NCBI GenBank assembly: GCA_032718475.1
Contig: JAUCBJ010001665.1
Coordinates: forward strand, 1 to 28,462
Source: Nemertoderma westbladi
Taxonomy: Eukaryota > Xenacoelomorpha > Nemertodermatida > Nemertodermatidae
DNA length: 28,462 nt
Reading direction: 5' to 3'
Shown here piece after piece: positions 8,822 through 18,588 of this stretch (its first letter is position 1; each line of letters opens with the position of its first letter). Made by a program: the position numbers and the translations under genes. The notes beneath the pieces are model-generated. The model was given only the letters and a program-made list of their open reading frames with translations, did not search any database and was not told the DNA's origin.

Positions 8822-9106
8822 ATGTTGATGCGGCTGTTAACCATTACCCTATTATTATTCTGGTGTTCTTTGCAATCGAGAGCTCGGTATGTATATGAAC
8901 TCGGTAAGCGAGGAGATTCCTCGGAGTTTCTGAAATCCGCTGTGGCATTGGACCCGACCAATAAACGATTCGTTTATGAGCTAGGTAAACGCTCGTCCAT
9001 TTTGAAGAAATCCTCACCGGAATGGAATGAGCAGCAGAGAAGGGATTCTGATGAACCACAACAGCGTAGTTATGTTTTTGAACTGGGAAAGAGATCCTAT
9101 GAATAA
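8822..9106 (+). CDS. Neuropeptide precursor, three [F/Y]V[Y/F]EL-amide copies
   Basis: Predicted 94-residue secreted prohormone. Residues 1-21 form a signal peptide (MLMR, then LLTITLLLFWCSL, cleavage probably near SRA or LQS). Three repeats follow, each with an amidation Gly and dibasic Lys-Arg: YVYELGKR (residues 23-30), FVYELGKR (50-57) and YVFELGKR (84-91). Processing would give YVYEL-amide (or RYVYEL-), FVYEL-amide and YVFEL- or SYVFEL-amide, plus spacer peptides containing KR, KK and RR sites. The eight codons of each repeat differ mostly at synonymous positions (Leu CTC/CTA/CTG; Arg CGA/CGC/AGA), so the protein sequence looks selected. I chose the ATG at 8822 because the in-frame ATG at 8732 lies upstream of a good splice acceptor and only adds intron-like sequence. 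The stop at 9104 overlaps an AATAAA. Family not recognised; the pattern resembles allatostatin-A (Y-x-F-G-L-amide) with Glu for Gly. Confidence 0.88.
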   Translation: MLMRLLTITLLLFWCSLQSRARYVYELGKRGDSSEFLKSAVALDPTNKRFVYELGKRSSILKKSSPEWNEQQRRDSDEPQQRSYVFELGKRSYE

Positions 9107-11255
9107 AAAGGTGAATGAACACATAGCATCGAAATTACACATTATTGATTTATCACTTATTTCTTTTAATTTTTTACAAGAGCACAAGGGGTTTTTACTC
9201 CAGGGCCATGTGTTGACGTGTTGTGTATAAAGCTTACTCGTTTGTTGTTGTTGTTTTTCTTTTGGGTGAAATACAGGGGTTGGGCTTGGATGTGGACTGT
9301 TGTTTTCATACAATGCCTTTAATTCAGACTGATCATCATTTGTGTGAGACTAGACTTCACTTAGGACTTAGCCTTCATTCCAACAAGTAAGTTAAACATT
9401 CCTACCCACGACATGACTTTGAACAACCATAATGTAACAATTTGAAGGACAACTTCAATCTAGAAGAATCTAATCAGGCGGACAAAGGATCTAATAACAT
9501 GATTTCATCTAATTAACTATGAAGACATACTGCCAATATTGAGACAAAATGAATGGCTGCAGATAATAGTTTCCAAACAGAATATATTATATTTCTTGTC
9601 CGATTAAATAATTGACTTATTACTTATGTTTACCGGAAAATTTGACTTTCTTGTCCGTATTTTTTTTTTTACGATTTAGGTTTTCCGGTTTCCTTATCTC
9701 ATCTGCTGTTTTTCTTAGGCCATCAGTTTCTGTAATTATAGAGCAGTTTAGTCTTGGCCAACCCAATACCCTAGAAATAATTATACATTATAATTCAGAA
9801 CTGCGATACGTACTGATCTGATACTGTCATATATACTGTCGTAGATTATGGAAATTAATTTACTAATTTCAGAATTTTAGTACACTAGACTACCTTTTAA
9901 AAAACCTACTCTGTAAATTGTAACCTGCTCCTTTCCCTCATTTGATACCTATATCGATTATTATTTTGGTTAGAAAAGTCTACCTCTGTAACATGGAAAG
10001 CCCCCCTCTGTTACTTAATAATTCCATCAATTTGTACCGAGATTATTTGTTATTTTGTCTAGAAAAGCCCACTCTGTAACCTGCTCGTTCCCCTCAATTT
10101 TTAACTCTATTTATTGGTAAATTTGAAAATTTAGAATGTTTCACCACTGGCATAGGGAAGGAAAACCCACTTTCACCCAGTCATTCTAGAAATCATCAGT
10201 ATCTCCATCTATCAATGAACTAGTTTGAGCCCAAGATGGAGCTTTCACTGTTTTGACACAATGCTTTAAATATTGCAGCCTAGCAACCCAGGCGTTCATT
10301 TTTGACTGGTCGATAAATGAGAATCAAGGTCCATTGAGTGGAGGAGTGTACTGAGGAAGATCACCCATGGTGGTGAACAGGCACAATAAACCTAAAATGT
10401 TAACCCATCCAAATGCATGTTTCCTAATGCAAATTATCATAGTATCACATGAACATATACATTTCTATCTGTAGCTTCATGTAATTAATAAACCACAGGA
10501 TGACGTGTAAACGGACAGGAAATAATTTGATCCTATTAACGGCTAGAAGTTTATCATTAACTAAGCTTGGTGTAATATGTGCTAAGAAGAAGGTTTAATA
10601 ACATGCAACTAGTTAGTCCTTGGGAGGTCAAAGTGGCGGCCAGCCGGACTTGTGACAGGAAATTTCTGATTCGAAGGGGGCAGGATTGTAAAAGGAAATT
10701 GGTTGGAAATCACTGAAGAACATCCATGTCATTTTGGACAGGAACCATTTAATTCGTAATTACAACGTGCCTACCGCTAGAAACTTGGGAAAAATGAAAT
10801 TATTCCTAATTAGATGTAAAGATGTGTAGATAATTATCTCTTTGGATTCTTGGGATTCCATTTGAATTTTTTTTAATGCGATTACGTATATTTGTGAAAG
10901 GGTATATTGAATGAAATTTATAGCCCTTGGTGAATAGCCATCGGAATTTGGGATAAGCCTTGATAAGTAAGTTTAAGCAGTTAGTCAATAATTTTACAAT
11001 CGATAATTAAAAAAAAACGACATTTTTCCTCAATCTGGCCCTCATTAAATAATTTGCATTATTAAATTTTACTTAAATTTATAGATTTTGGAAAGAAGAG
11101 ATGATTAAATCAATTGTTTCCACAAGTTTAAATATAAACTTTCAAACAGTAATCTTATGTATTATCAAAAGACTTCATGGTGACTTTTTTCAAGTTTAAA
11201 AATAATCACATACTTGTGTATAAAGTAGGAAGACTCAGGATGCTGATTCAGTTGT
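9107..11255. other. Non-coding stretch downstream of the neuropeptide exon
   Basis: Contains the 3' flank of the neuropeptide exon. An AATAAA overlaps the stop (9102-9107) and is too close to be the obvious sole poly(A) signal. A donor-like CAACAAGTAAGTTA is at 9382-9395. Apart from a degenerate repeat at 9905-10110 no element or gene was recognised. Confidence 0.5.
9905..10110 (+). repeat. Degenerate tandem repeat
   Basis: CTCTGTAA words recur three times: TGTAACCTGCTC at 9919 and 10075, and CTCTGTAACATGG at about 9985, with similar AGAAAAG and ATTATTTTG neighbours. This suggests an old tandem repeat with a period near 75-80 bases. Confidence 0.45.
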
Positions 11256-11383
11256 TTTGTCGCATGAACGAACATAATGAGTTAAGTGCAAATAATGATA
11301 CAATCAGAACACTACAAACTACTGAACAACAAGTTTGGCTCGACTTTTATTCCGAAATTGTGGCAATACAAAACGACGACTGA
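11256..11383 (+). CDS. Possible coding fragment
   Basis: An open frame reading MNEHNELSANNDTIRTLQTT then EQQVWLDFYSEIVAIQNDD and a stop. The composition is polar and protein-like, without low complexity. No strong acceptor precedes it (only GCTGATTCAG at 11252) and no domain is recognised. A weak donor after EQQ (GTTTGG) would join in phase 0 to the exon at 11633. It may simply be a chance frame. Confidence 0.22.
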
Positions 11384-11573
11384 TGAAAAACCGCATTTAA
11401 GTATATTGTTGTTAAAAAAAAGTAGAATATTATGTGGAATTTATCAACTTCTGAAACAGTTAGGCCTATTAAAAATCAAAGTAGAAAAATTTTGGACGTT
11501 AAATTAGAGTGCCAAGTGTCCCGATAAGCGTCATGATCTTGATCCGGAAACATTTTATCTAATTATATATCAT

Positions 11574-11626
11574 TTATTTATGTTTATTTATGTTTATTTA
11601 TGTTATATATTATTTATTTATTTATG
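11574..11626 (+). repeat. TTTATG/TTTA simple repeat and polypyrimidine tract
   Basis: TTTATGTTTATTTATG-type repeats leading directly into the acceptor at 11631-11632. Confidence 0.85.
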
Positions 11627-11632
11627 TTGCAG

Positions 11633-11752
11633 GCTGGGTCTAACTCTGATTTATTACTCATCATTGTCAATCAAATGGAACTAATGGAGAACATTCGGCA
11701 CATTCATTTCGATCAAAGAACTAACAATAGTAATTTTAAGGATTTAAATTAA
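11633..11752 (+). CDS. Candidate 3'-terminal exon, unknown protein
   Basis: A strong acceptor (T-rich tract ending ATTTATGTTGCAG) opens a 39-codon frame reading AGSNSDLLLIIVNQMELMEN then IRHIHFDQRTNN and ending FKDLN-stop. An AATAAA lies 34 bases after the stop (11786-11791). Acceptor, open frame, stop and poly(A) signal in the right order fit the last exon of a plus-strand gene. The amphipathic LLLIIVNQMELMENI segment could be helical. No family recognised; upstream exons are uncertain, though the 11256-11383 frame is a candidate. Confidence 0.4.
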   Translation, partial: AGSNSDLLLIIVNQMELMENIRHIHFDQRTNNSNFKDLN

Positions 11753-11785
11753 ATATTTATTTTTATGTTAAAATAATATGTGTGC

Positions 11786-11791
11786 AATAAA
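11786..11791 (+). terminator. Poly(A) signal AATAAA
   Basis: Canonical AATAAA 34 bases downstream of the stop of the candidate terminal exon. Confidence 0.4.
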
Positions 11792-13815
11792 TTAGAGGAC
11801 TCTGCCTGTTCGTTGACAAGTTTATTAAATAATATATATCACTGATTATTCCCGGTACAGTTATGGTTGTTTTATTTTGGATCAATTATGACCAGGTCTT
11901 TATCAATTACTAAGAGATAGGTCTACAATTAAATTTTATGTGGGTATGAGATGCTATGCACTATGCATGCAATTTATTGAGGGCCTATCTCAAAACTAAG
12001 CACAATATTTTCCACTACGCAGGAAATAATTATATAATTATGATTTTTATATTTATTACACAAACGACTATTTGAGATTAGCATTAAAATATGGTTGTAA
12101 TGGTAGACTGACTGGATTTGTGGAATGAGCGCCGTAAGAAATATAATTGACACGTAGCAACTACCTATCTATGGCAACATGTGTCAAATAAACAGCTTTT
12201 ATAATAAAAAGATATAGATAATATTGTTTAGGTTCAGAAGTTCGTAAACATAGTACTAGTAAACATAAATACCTAGTATTTTGTCTGGCATGGCTGACTG
12301 GATATACAATTTATAAAATAACCACATGGTTAAAGTAAATTGTAGAGGATCTAGTCCCCTATCAGTGTTGTTAGGATGGAGGAACTTGTCTCAATTAGGC
12401 TACACACTTCCTCACCTAACCGGGTCACTCATTGGGTTACATAACTAATCACCATCCAACACTTATTAGTTCAAAATATGAGGGAGACCTTCCAATGAGG
12501 GATGACTCATAACCAACTATGGATTTTTGAAAGGTACTACACTACACTCATTAGTCATCTTCCAATGTGAATTAGGAATACTACTACTAGGATCATACAT
12601 CATTACATCATTGCTAATTTAAAGACCTAACAATGGAGAATTGCATACAATGTTTTAATGGGCATGCCCTTTTGTAATGCATGCAATTTGACACAATTCA
12701 ATTTCCGTTGGTCTTAGAATAATTTATATTTAAGAAAGATCTGCGAACCATCTGCAAACGGTTATAAATATAAATATACATGTATGTGTGTGTGCAAGTC
12801 ATAATTACCAGAAACCAACAATTTTATGCTTTCTGATTCACACAGACACACATGATACAGAAAATTCGTACCCGGACAACTCACGTTCGGAATCAGATCT
12901 GCATATCAGCAGCCAGTGTGCCATTTGGCCCTGGTATCAAAGCAACTGTGAACTGGTCATTGTTATTGTCTACGAAGGCCCCAGCCCATTCTTATCAGAA
13001 ACGATTAACATTATTATATAATAATTTCCTTACACTAGTTTTAAATATTTTTGATTAAAAATAAGCTAGTTTTTTCTCATTTTCATGTGATAAATTGAAG
13101 TTAAATAATCGATAAAGGATTTTAATGCACCTGGGTTACAATTTTTAAGTGGAAGTAAGTATGTTGGCTAAAACACTGAGGTGGTAGATCATTCATTGTT
13201 TATACATCCTATCTTAGCTAAATTTAGTTCATGAAGTTTAGTTTAGAGTTATGTGAAGGACCAACTATGGGTTAAGTTAAGATTCGTAAGATTATGTATG
13301 GAATACTTATAAAAATATTATGATGAATCTAGGTTTGCTACCATCCAGACTATAGTTAGTGACCGAGGAAGCATTCATAGTCAGTAGAACTGATCCATAG
13401 TCAGTCGGTCACTCAGACCAAATTCATGATTATAAGACCTTGCTAGTTACACATGTGAATGCATATGGAGAAGTTTTAAAGCATTTATATGAAATTCTCT
13501 CATTTATCAAAGTGGGGCATATTGTAATGTGGGTAAGTAATACATAAAATCAAATTTTAATTGAAGGTCTAAGTCATACAGAAAGTAGTATTAATTAAAT
13601 ATTCACGAGCTTTCAACTCCTGTCTTTCTCAAGTGTAAATAATGGAATTATGTGTTGACATCCGAAATGCGTATTGGAAATAATAATTAAATTTAATATT
13701 TATATGTTTTGGTACAAAGGCACAGACCCTTACTCCCGCACTTATCATTCAAGTTAAATAGTGGGTTGCTTACAAATATGAATACAGCAACAATGTAAGG
13801 TCGTACCTATGTTTT

Positions 13816-13835
13816 GGGGGTTGGGGAGGGGGGGG
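13816..13835 (+). repeat. G-rich block with G-quadruplex potential
   Basis: G5-TT-G4-A-G8. The long last run can supply two tetrads of guanines, so four G-tracts are available. Its complement-like C-rich block lies about 170 bases downstream. Confidence 0.7.
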
Positions 13836-14000
13836 ATATATTATGTACAAATAAAATCCCCTTACAAAAATCAGGCTTTCCTTTATTGTAATTCACATAG
13901 CGCTATATGGTCATCCTGCATTAAACCATTTTTAGTGCAGTCACAAGTTCTACCATACACATGTCCTGGGATATAATGTCGTAATTCAGTGATACCCTCC

Positions 14001-14026
14001 CCCACCCCCCCCCCCCCCCTCCCCCC
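14001..14026 (+). repeat. Poly-C block (C15 core)
   Basis: CCC-A-C15-T-C6, arranged as the inverse of the G-rich block at 13816-13835. Confidence 0.95.
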
Positions 14027-14294
14027 AAATTTTTCTTCAAATTTTCAATCTTTCGCTACAAGCGTTTTAAAAAAGTGTCAATAATCTACCAGGCGTACTG
14101 CAGTTATTTTTCAACCTTATAGTAATTTTTTGTTAGCTATGGAAAGCTGTCCGTGCAAGGATGCCAAATATGTAAAAATATATGAATTTGGTTGGGAAAT
14201 AGCTGAGATATGGGCATTCGTGTATGTGCTTCCGCTGCAGGCCATTTATTCTATTTAATATTATGGGCCATGTTCTAGAACATTTTATTTATAC

Positions 14295-14326
14295 GCCGGC
14301 ATGCCATTCTTAATGCAGCTGCAATA
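14295..14326 (+). repeat. Solo RTE-type 3' tail motif
   Basis: GCCGGCATGCCATTCTTAAT, then GCAGCTGCAAT: the same tail as after the RTE stop at 15902, without adjacent RTE coding sequence. Confidence 0.55.
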
Positions 14327-15110
14327 GATCATGCCGATTATCGTAGTATTATTAGTAATAGTAGTTAGTATACCAAAATAATGGTAAAGAAATGAGTAAG
14401 CATGACAATTCCTCAATGATCAGCTGACGTGCCAGAATGGGATCCAGTGTACTTTCTACCATCATTCGAACAATTGGGTGCAATCTTTGTCTGAGGGAAG
14501 GAAACCTTGCCAGCATCCACACTTTTCCCACGAGAACCCTTGTTCAGAACTCCACTCCTGTAGATTAAGGGAACAGTGGCGCAAGTAATTGTAACCAAAA
14601 TAATAAATGGGAGGCAATATAACGCAGGTTACTGTGTCATTGTTCATCACAATCACCAATCACAGCACCTAGTCCAGGATATCTATCCAGTTCCAAAGTT
14701 TTGTGTTACCTGTAATCGAAATGAAAATGATTCCATAGTATATACTAGAGACGGGCCTAGAGGCCCGTGAAGCAAGTCGTAGGAGACAGTACGAGTCAAG
14801 TAAAAAACTTTTTGTTCTGTCTGATAATAAATTAGTGTGAGGGTAGTCCCGGTAGTGTACGAGAAATTTTCTAGACAACTTCAAACTATAATTATTATGT
14901 TGTAATCATCTAATGAATTATAAAAGCTGTTGTGATTATAGAAGATAGAGAGCAGTTAGCGAAATTATTATTTTGTTCTATCGGATCGGATAGAGTAGTC
15001 AGAGAGGAGTCGAGGTGTTAATTGATTAATAATAATAAGAGCAGTTGTCATGAATTCAATACAATCGCGCACAAGAAGTGATAAGACAAATTCGTTCTTA
15101 TTTTTGTAAT
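14327..15110. other. Non-coding stretch
   Basis: No supported gene. A perfect 8-bp-arm hairpin ACGGGCCTAGAGGCCCGT is at 14753-14770, immediately followed by GCAAGTCGTA, whose inverse occurs twice at 16050-16074, suggesting element ends. Short minus-strand frames at 14413-14659 are not convincing. Confidence 0.4.
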
Positions 15111-15111
15111 A

Positions 15112-15150
15112 AATAAAACAAGTTGAGATGTTTCAATGTTAACCGCGATT
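15112..15150 (+). repeat. Direct repeat, left copy
   Basis: AATAAAACAAGTTGAGATGT then TTCAAT...AACCGCGATT. Repeated almost exactly at 15706-15746, bracketing about 560 bases that include dispersed repeat A copy 2. Confidence 0.75.
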
Positions 15151-15427
15151 AACAATTTACACTGTTCAATGTAAACCACGATATTAATTAAATACAACAA
15201 TTATATTATTATTATAACAGATTTTTATATTTCAAACTATAATGTTAGCCTTATGGAGAATCATTATGAGGCTGAGTAAACATTCAGCCTTATAAGCATA
15301 CAGCCTCCACAGTATTAATGACGGCACAAAGATTTCAAAATAAAACAATAATTAGATGAGAGCACAGTGCAATTAATAGCATCCAACACACTGTGTAACT
15401 AACAGTCATTTAGCTTACACACAAACT

Positions 15428-15710
15428 AACATAGCAGAGTGAGTAACCTTGTAGATTTTCCCATAGGATGCATTGGGAAGAGTTATTCAGCTGAGACTGT
15501 AATTGCCAGCTAAACCAGTTAATGTTTGCTTACAGTCTGGGTTGTAGAGTAGAGTGATAATACTTGGCACAGAAAGTACTTCTTTGTTAGTTGCCCTTAC
15601 TTTTGAATGCATTACCCGGCCATCTCTATACATTTTTCATGAGTGCCAGCTGGTGTTTTTATCATTGCGCCTATGGCAATTTTCGTGTTTTGGGGCTATT
15701 TTTCGAAATA
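15428..15710 (+). repeat. Dispersed repeat A, copy 2
   Basis: The partner of 1620-1918, with GGGG in place of the poly-G tract. It ends TTTTCGAAATAAAAC, running into the right copy of the direct repeat. No coding potential is visible. Confidence 0.85.
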
Positions 15711-15746
15711 AAACAAGTTGAGATGTTTCAATTTAAACCGCGATTT
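15706..15746 (+). repeat. Direct repeat, right copy
   Basis: Second copy of the AATAAAACAAGTTGAGATGT sequence with AACCGCGATT. Confidence 0.75.
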
Positions 15747-15787
15747 CACAAGTACCCATATAAATTTATTTTTATGGTTCATGCATA

Positions 15788-16045
15788 TCAGCCCATGACT
15801 TTCTTGAGACGCATCTTAAAGGACACTGGCCTTGAAGATGCGGATGATCTAGCAAATGTCATGGGTGATAGGGAGTTGTGGCGGTGCAATTTTGTCGATA
15901 AGCCGGCACAGCATTCTTAAAAATGCAGCTGCAATGCAGCATAAAGATCCTAGTATGGTTCATGTAAAATTTCATCAAAATCGTTAGAGCCGTTTTTGCT
16001 CTAGGTCAGTAGCCAGTAGCTTTTTTTTCATACAGTAATAAACAA
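15788..16045 (+). mobile_element. RTE-type LINE 3' end (copy B)
   Basis: The frame reads QPMTFLRRILKDTGLEDADD, then LANVMGDRELWRCNF and a stop after DKPAQHS. This is the C-terminal end of an RTE polyprotein (the corresponding RTE motif ends ...DRxxWR). The 3' UTR follows: GCCGGCACAGCATTCTTAAA, TGCAGCTGCAATGCAGC, and then CATCAAAATCGTTAGAGCCG, a 3'-end type common in animal retroelements. It is 5'-truncated to the last 45 codons and provides the reference for the solo tails elsewhere in the window. Confidence 0.8.
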
Positions 16046-16082
16046 TTCTTACGACTTGCTACTTACGACTTGCTAATTAGTT

Positions 16083-16385
16083 GCAGCAGTGACGGAGTGG
16101 ATACACCGCCTGAAGTGCTTTCACAATAGTGTCCAGTGTTCAGGTTAAAATCCGGATAAAAGCCGATAAATTTTGCATTGCATCATTGTGTTTTAGAGAC
16201 ACTTAAGACATTAGTGCTTACGCAAACCCAGTAATACATTGCGATATGTAGCGATATAGATATGGAGTGATAACCCTTGGGAGATAGTGTGGCGCCCTCC
16301 CTGCCTTACTGGTAACTGCCAATGGAGTGGAATCTTCTGGTTGCAAGCCGTATTTCGTATTTCACGTTCATTGATTTACTTGACT
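16083..16385 (+). mobile_element. SINE-like element, copy 1
   Basis: The tRNA-like head has an A-box-like GTGACGGAGTGG (16089) and a B-box-like AGGTTAAAATCC (16142). The body shares AACCCTTGGGAGATAGTGTG and CTCCCTGCCTTACTGGTAAC with the element at 19437. Too diverged to be a tRNA gene. Confidence 0.6.
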
Positions 16386-16610
16386 TTATTTTTTTGGGAC
16401 AGCATCGTACTTCTTATTAGTCCTCATTTCTTGTGGTGCAACCTTTGCCTCTTTGAAGAAATGGGGTGAATTAATAGGAAAAACTGTTTTTGATATTGGA
16501 TATATGAGGATGTGCGCCATCAAAACCACCGGATTTATTAGTCCTTGAAAGCCACACGGATTATAGCAAAAGCATTTCAGGCGACCAGATCGAAAAGGAG
16601 GATGGGGGTT
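16386..16610 (-). mobile_element. RTE-type LINE fragment, minus strand
   Basis: The minus-strand translation gives GGFDGAHPHI, then in another frame VAPQEMRTNKKYDAVPKK. These match GVDGAPPTVLQI and MVPQELKTNKLVPAPKKG of the RTE copy at 24815-26616, in the same order. It is a degenerate internal fragment covering the start of the RT. Confidence 0.55.
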
Positions 16611-17440
16611 AGGGTGGACTGGGCGGTTGGGATATATATATTGTATTATAGATGACACAATTATGTAAACAATATAACAATTGAAATAACATAACAAGAC
16701 ATAAGCCTAGTTACAAAAAGAAGCTGTACATAATGTTCTCACCATGTTAGCGTATTTCCTAATCAAGTAATATAATGATTAATTATTTTATGTAGGTTCT
16801 CTATTGTTGTACGTAAACCTTACATTTGATATGTTAAATTAATCACGTAATGAAACCATGGTAATTATTATATTTAATTAACGACCCCAGCACTACTGTT
16901 GGGTGTGTTTAACCAGGATAACAGTTCTATTTCTAATAACTAACCGCACTCCGGTGTTTCAAAGTTTGTGAAACCAAGACTTTGTAGTTTATTATATATT
17001 TGTTTATTACTAAGTAATAAATTATGTATTTTAATGAATTCTAATGATGCTAACATGATTGAAAGGTGGCTATAAAAATTTATTACATTATGCAAGCAAA
17101 TTCCGACGACATTGTTTATTCTATTGTATCTCTCTTTTATGAATACGCAAAAGAAGAGTTATACTACAAATTAAATTAATAATAAATATATTTTTGTCAT
17201 AAAATGTCCACCGGTAAGCAAATTTTCTTCACAGAATACCCGCATAATTAAGGTTTTTATTAAAATATTAATGGACAGGATGAGGGTATGTAAAGTAATG
17301 AGGATGTATTCAAACATATCTTGATGACGTTGATTGTTATAGATTATAGGGAAGTTTGAAGATTGGATATAACACCAGTCGACTCTACCTAATAATTCAA
17401 TGTACATACCACCGCAAAGCATGGAACGCCTTGGGATTTG
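16611..17440. other. Non-coding AT-rich stretch
   Basis: No gene or element recognised. Confidence 0.5.
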
Positions 17441-17443
17441 GTA

Positions 17444-18034
17444 TACAGCGATGTCAAGGTGCGTCGAAATGCGAGACAAAATCCTTGTTATACAGCGCTG
17501 TCAAGGTGCGTCAAAATGCGCGACAAATACTTGGTATACAGCGCTGTCAAGGTGCGTCAAAATGCGAGGCAAATCATTGGTATACAGCGCTGTCAAGGTG
17601 CATCAAAATGTGAGACAAATACTTGGTATACAGCGCTATCAAGGTGCGTCAAAATGCGAGACAAATCCTTGGTATACAGCGCTGTCAAGGTGCGTCAAAA
17701 TGCGAGACAAATCCTTGTATACAGCGCTGTCTAGGTGCGTCAAAATGCGAGACAAACCCTTGGTATTCAGCGCTGTCAAGGTGCGTCAAAATGCGAGACA
17801 AATCCTTGTATACAGCGCTGTCAAGGTGCGTGAAAATGCGAGACAAATCCTTGTTATACAGCGCTGTCAAGGTGCGTCAAAATGCGAGACAAATCCTTGG
17901 TATACAGCGCTGTCAAGGTGCGTCAAAATCCGAGACAAATCCTTGTATACAGCGCTGTCAAGGTGCGTGAAAATGCGAGACAAATCCTTGGTATACAGCG
18001 TTGTCAAGTTGCATCAAAATGCGAGACAAATCCC
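17444..18034 (+). repeat. 46-bp minisatellite, about 13 copies
   Basis: Thirteen starts of TACAGCG(C)TGTCAAGGTG at 17444, 17491, 17537, 17583, 17629, 17675, 17720, 17766, 17811, 17857, 17903, 17948 and 17994; the spacing is 45-47 bases. The long frames across it are artefacts of the repeat. The array ends inside RTE sequence: the last unit runs in frame (VKLHQNARQIP) into the RT segment APFLFIIVV, so the unit may derive from the RTE V-R-Q-G motif B region. Confidence 0.95.
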
Positions 18035-18588
18035 TGCACCATTCTTGTTCATAATTGTAGTTAACTATGTTCTACACATGCCCTTAGATCATCATAATGA
18101 CGATGTGGTGATGGTAAGTCCACCCACTGGCTTTAGCCAAGGAAATACAGCCAAGTACAAAACTGATCTAGACTGATGACTTGTTGCTGATGACTTAGGA
18201 GTACTCTCAGAATCACTAGAGGGAGCCCAACGGCTCCTCGGCACATTAGAACAGGCTGCTTCTAGTGTTGGTCTTTTTATAAATTCCAAGAAGACCAAAA
18301 TTATGACAGTTAACTTTGAAAGTCCTCAGCAAGTCTCTGATCGAATGAGCATAAGCTCAAAGGATGGTATGCTTGAGCATGTGGACGACTTCTGTTACCT
18401 CTGATCATGAATCCGGAAGTCACGTGAGGACATTCGAATACGTAAGGGAAAGGCATGGGCAGCATTGAATGGGGTTTAGTACCAGTACTCCTCTGTGGGA
18501 GTGCATGCTGGGCTCTAACTGCTGAGGTCACCAACTCTGTAGATGGCACATTCACTAGAATGCTACGGCGGGTTCACTGTGTCAAGTG
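18034..18588 (+). mobile_element. RTE-type LINE internal fragment (copy C)
   Basis: It starts APFLFIIVVNYVLHMPLDHH and continues through TAKYKTDLD into the region of the FADD box. The box is destroyed by an extra TGATGACTT beside GCTGATGACTT. ASSVGLFINSKKTKIMTVNF, the EHVDDFCYL segment and IRKGKAWAALN follow. About 80 bases between ALN and VPVLL are deleted relative to 26830-26900, and the copy ends after RMLRRVHCVK. Multiple stops are present, so it is dead. Confidence 0.85.

Larger units (their letters stand above)
11792..14294. other. Non-coding stretch with G-rich and C-rich tracts
   Basis: No supported gene. Overlapping frames at 12788-13058 follow an acceptor-like TTCTGATTCACAG but no donor or domain supports them. 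The repeat-like parts are the G-rich block at 13816-13835 and the C-rich block at 14001-14026. Confidence 0.45.

Noticed and set aside
12788-13058. Two overlapping frames, one with a C-x9-C segment (CAIWPWYQSNC)
   Set aside because: An acceptor-like site precedes them, but no donor, signal peptide, codon bias or recognisable domain; both frames are equally open, which argues against either.
14413-14659. Possible minus-strand exon after CCCTTAATCTACAG
   Set aside because: The acceptor is good, but all three frames are open for a while and none gives a recognisable protein; donor choice is ambiguous.
17444-18034. CRISPR-like array
   Set aside because: Units are contiguous with no unique spacers and the context is eukaryotic; it is a minisatellite.
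17400-18176. 258-residue repeated open frame
   Set aside because: Translation of the 46-bp minisatellite; units shift frame because 46 is not a multiple of three. Only the last part reads as RTE.
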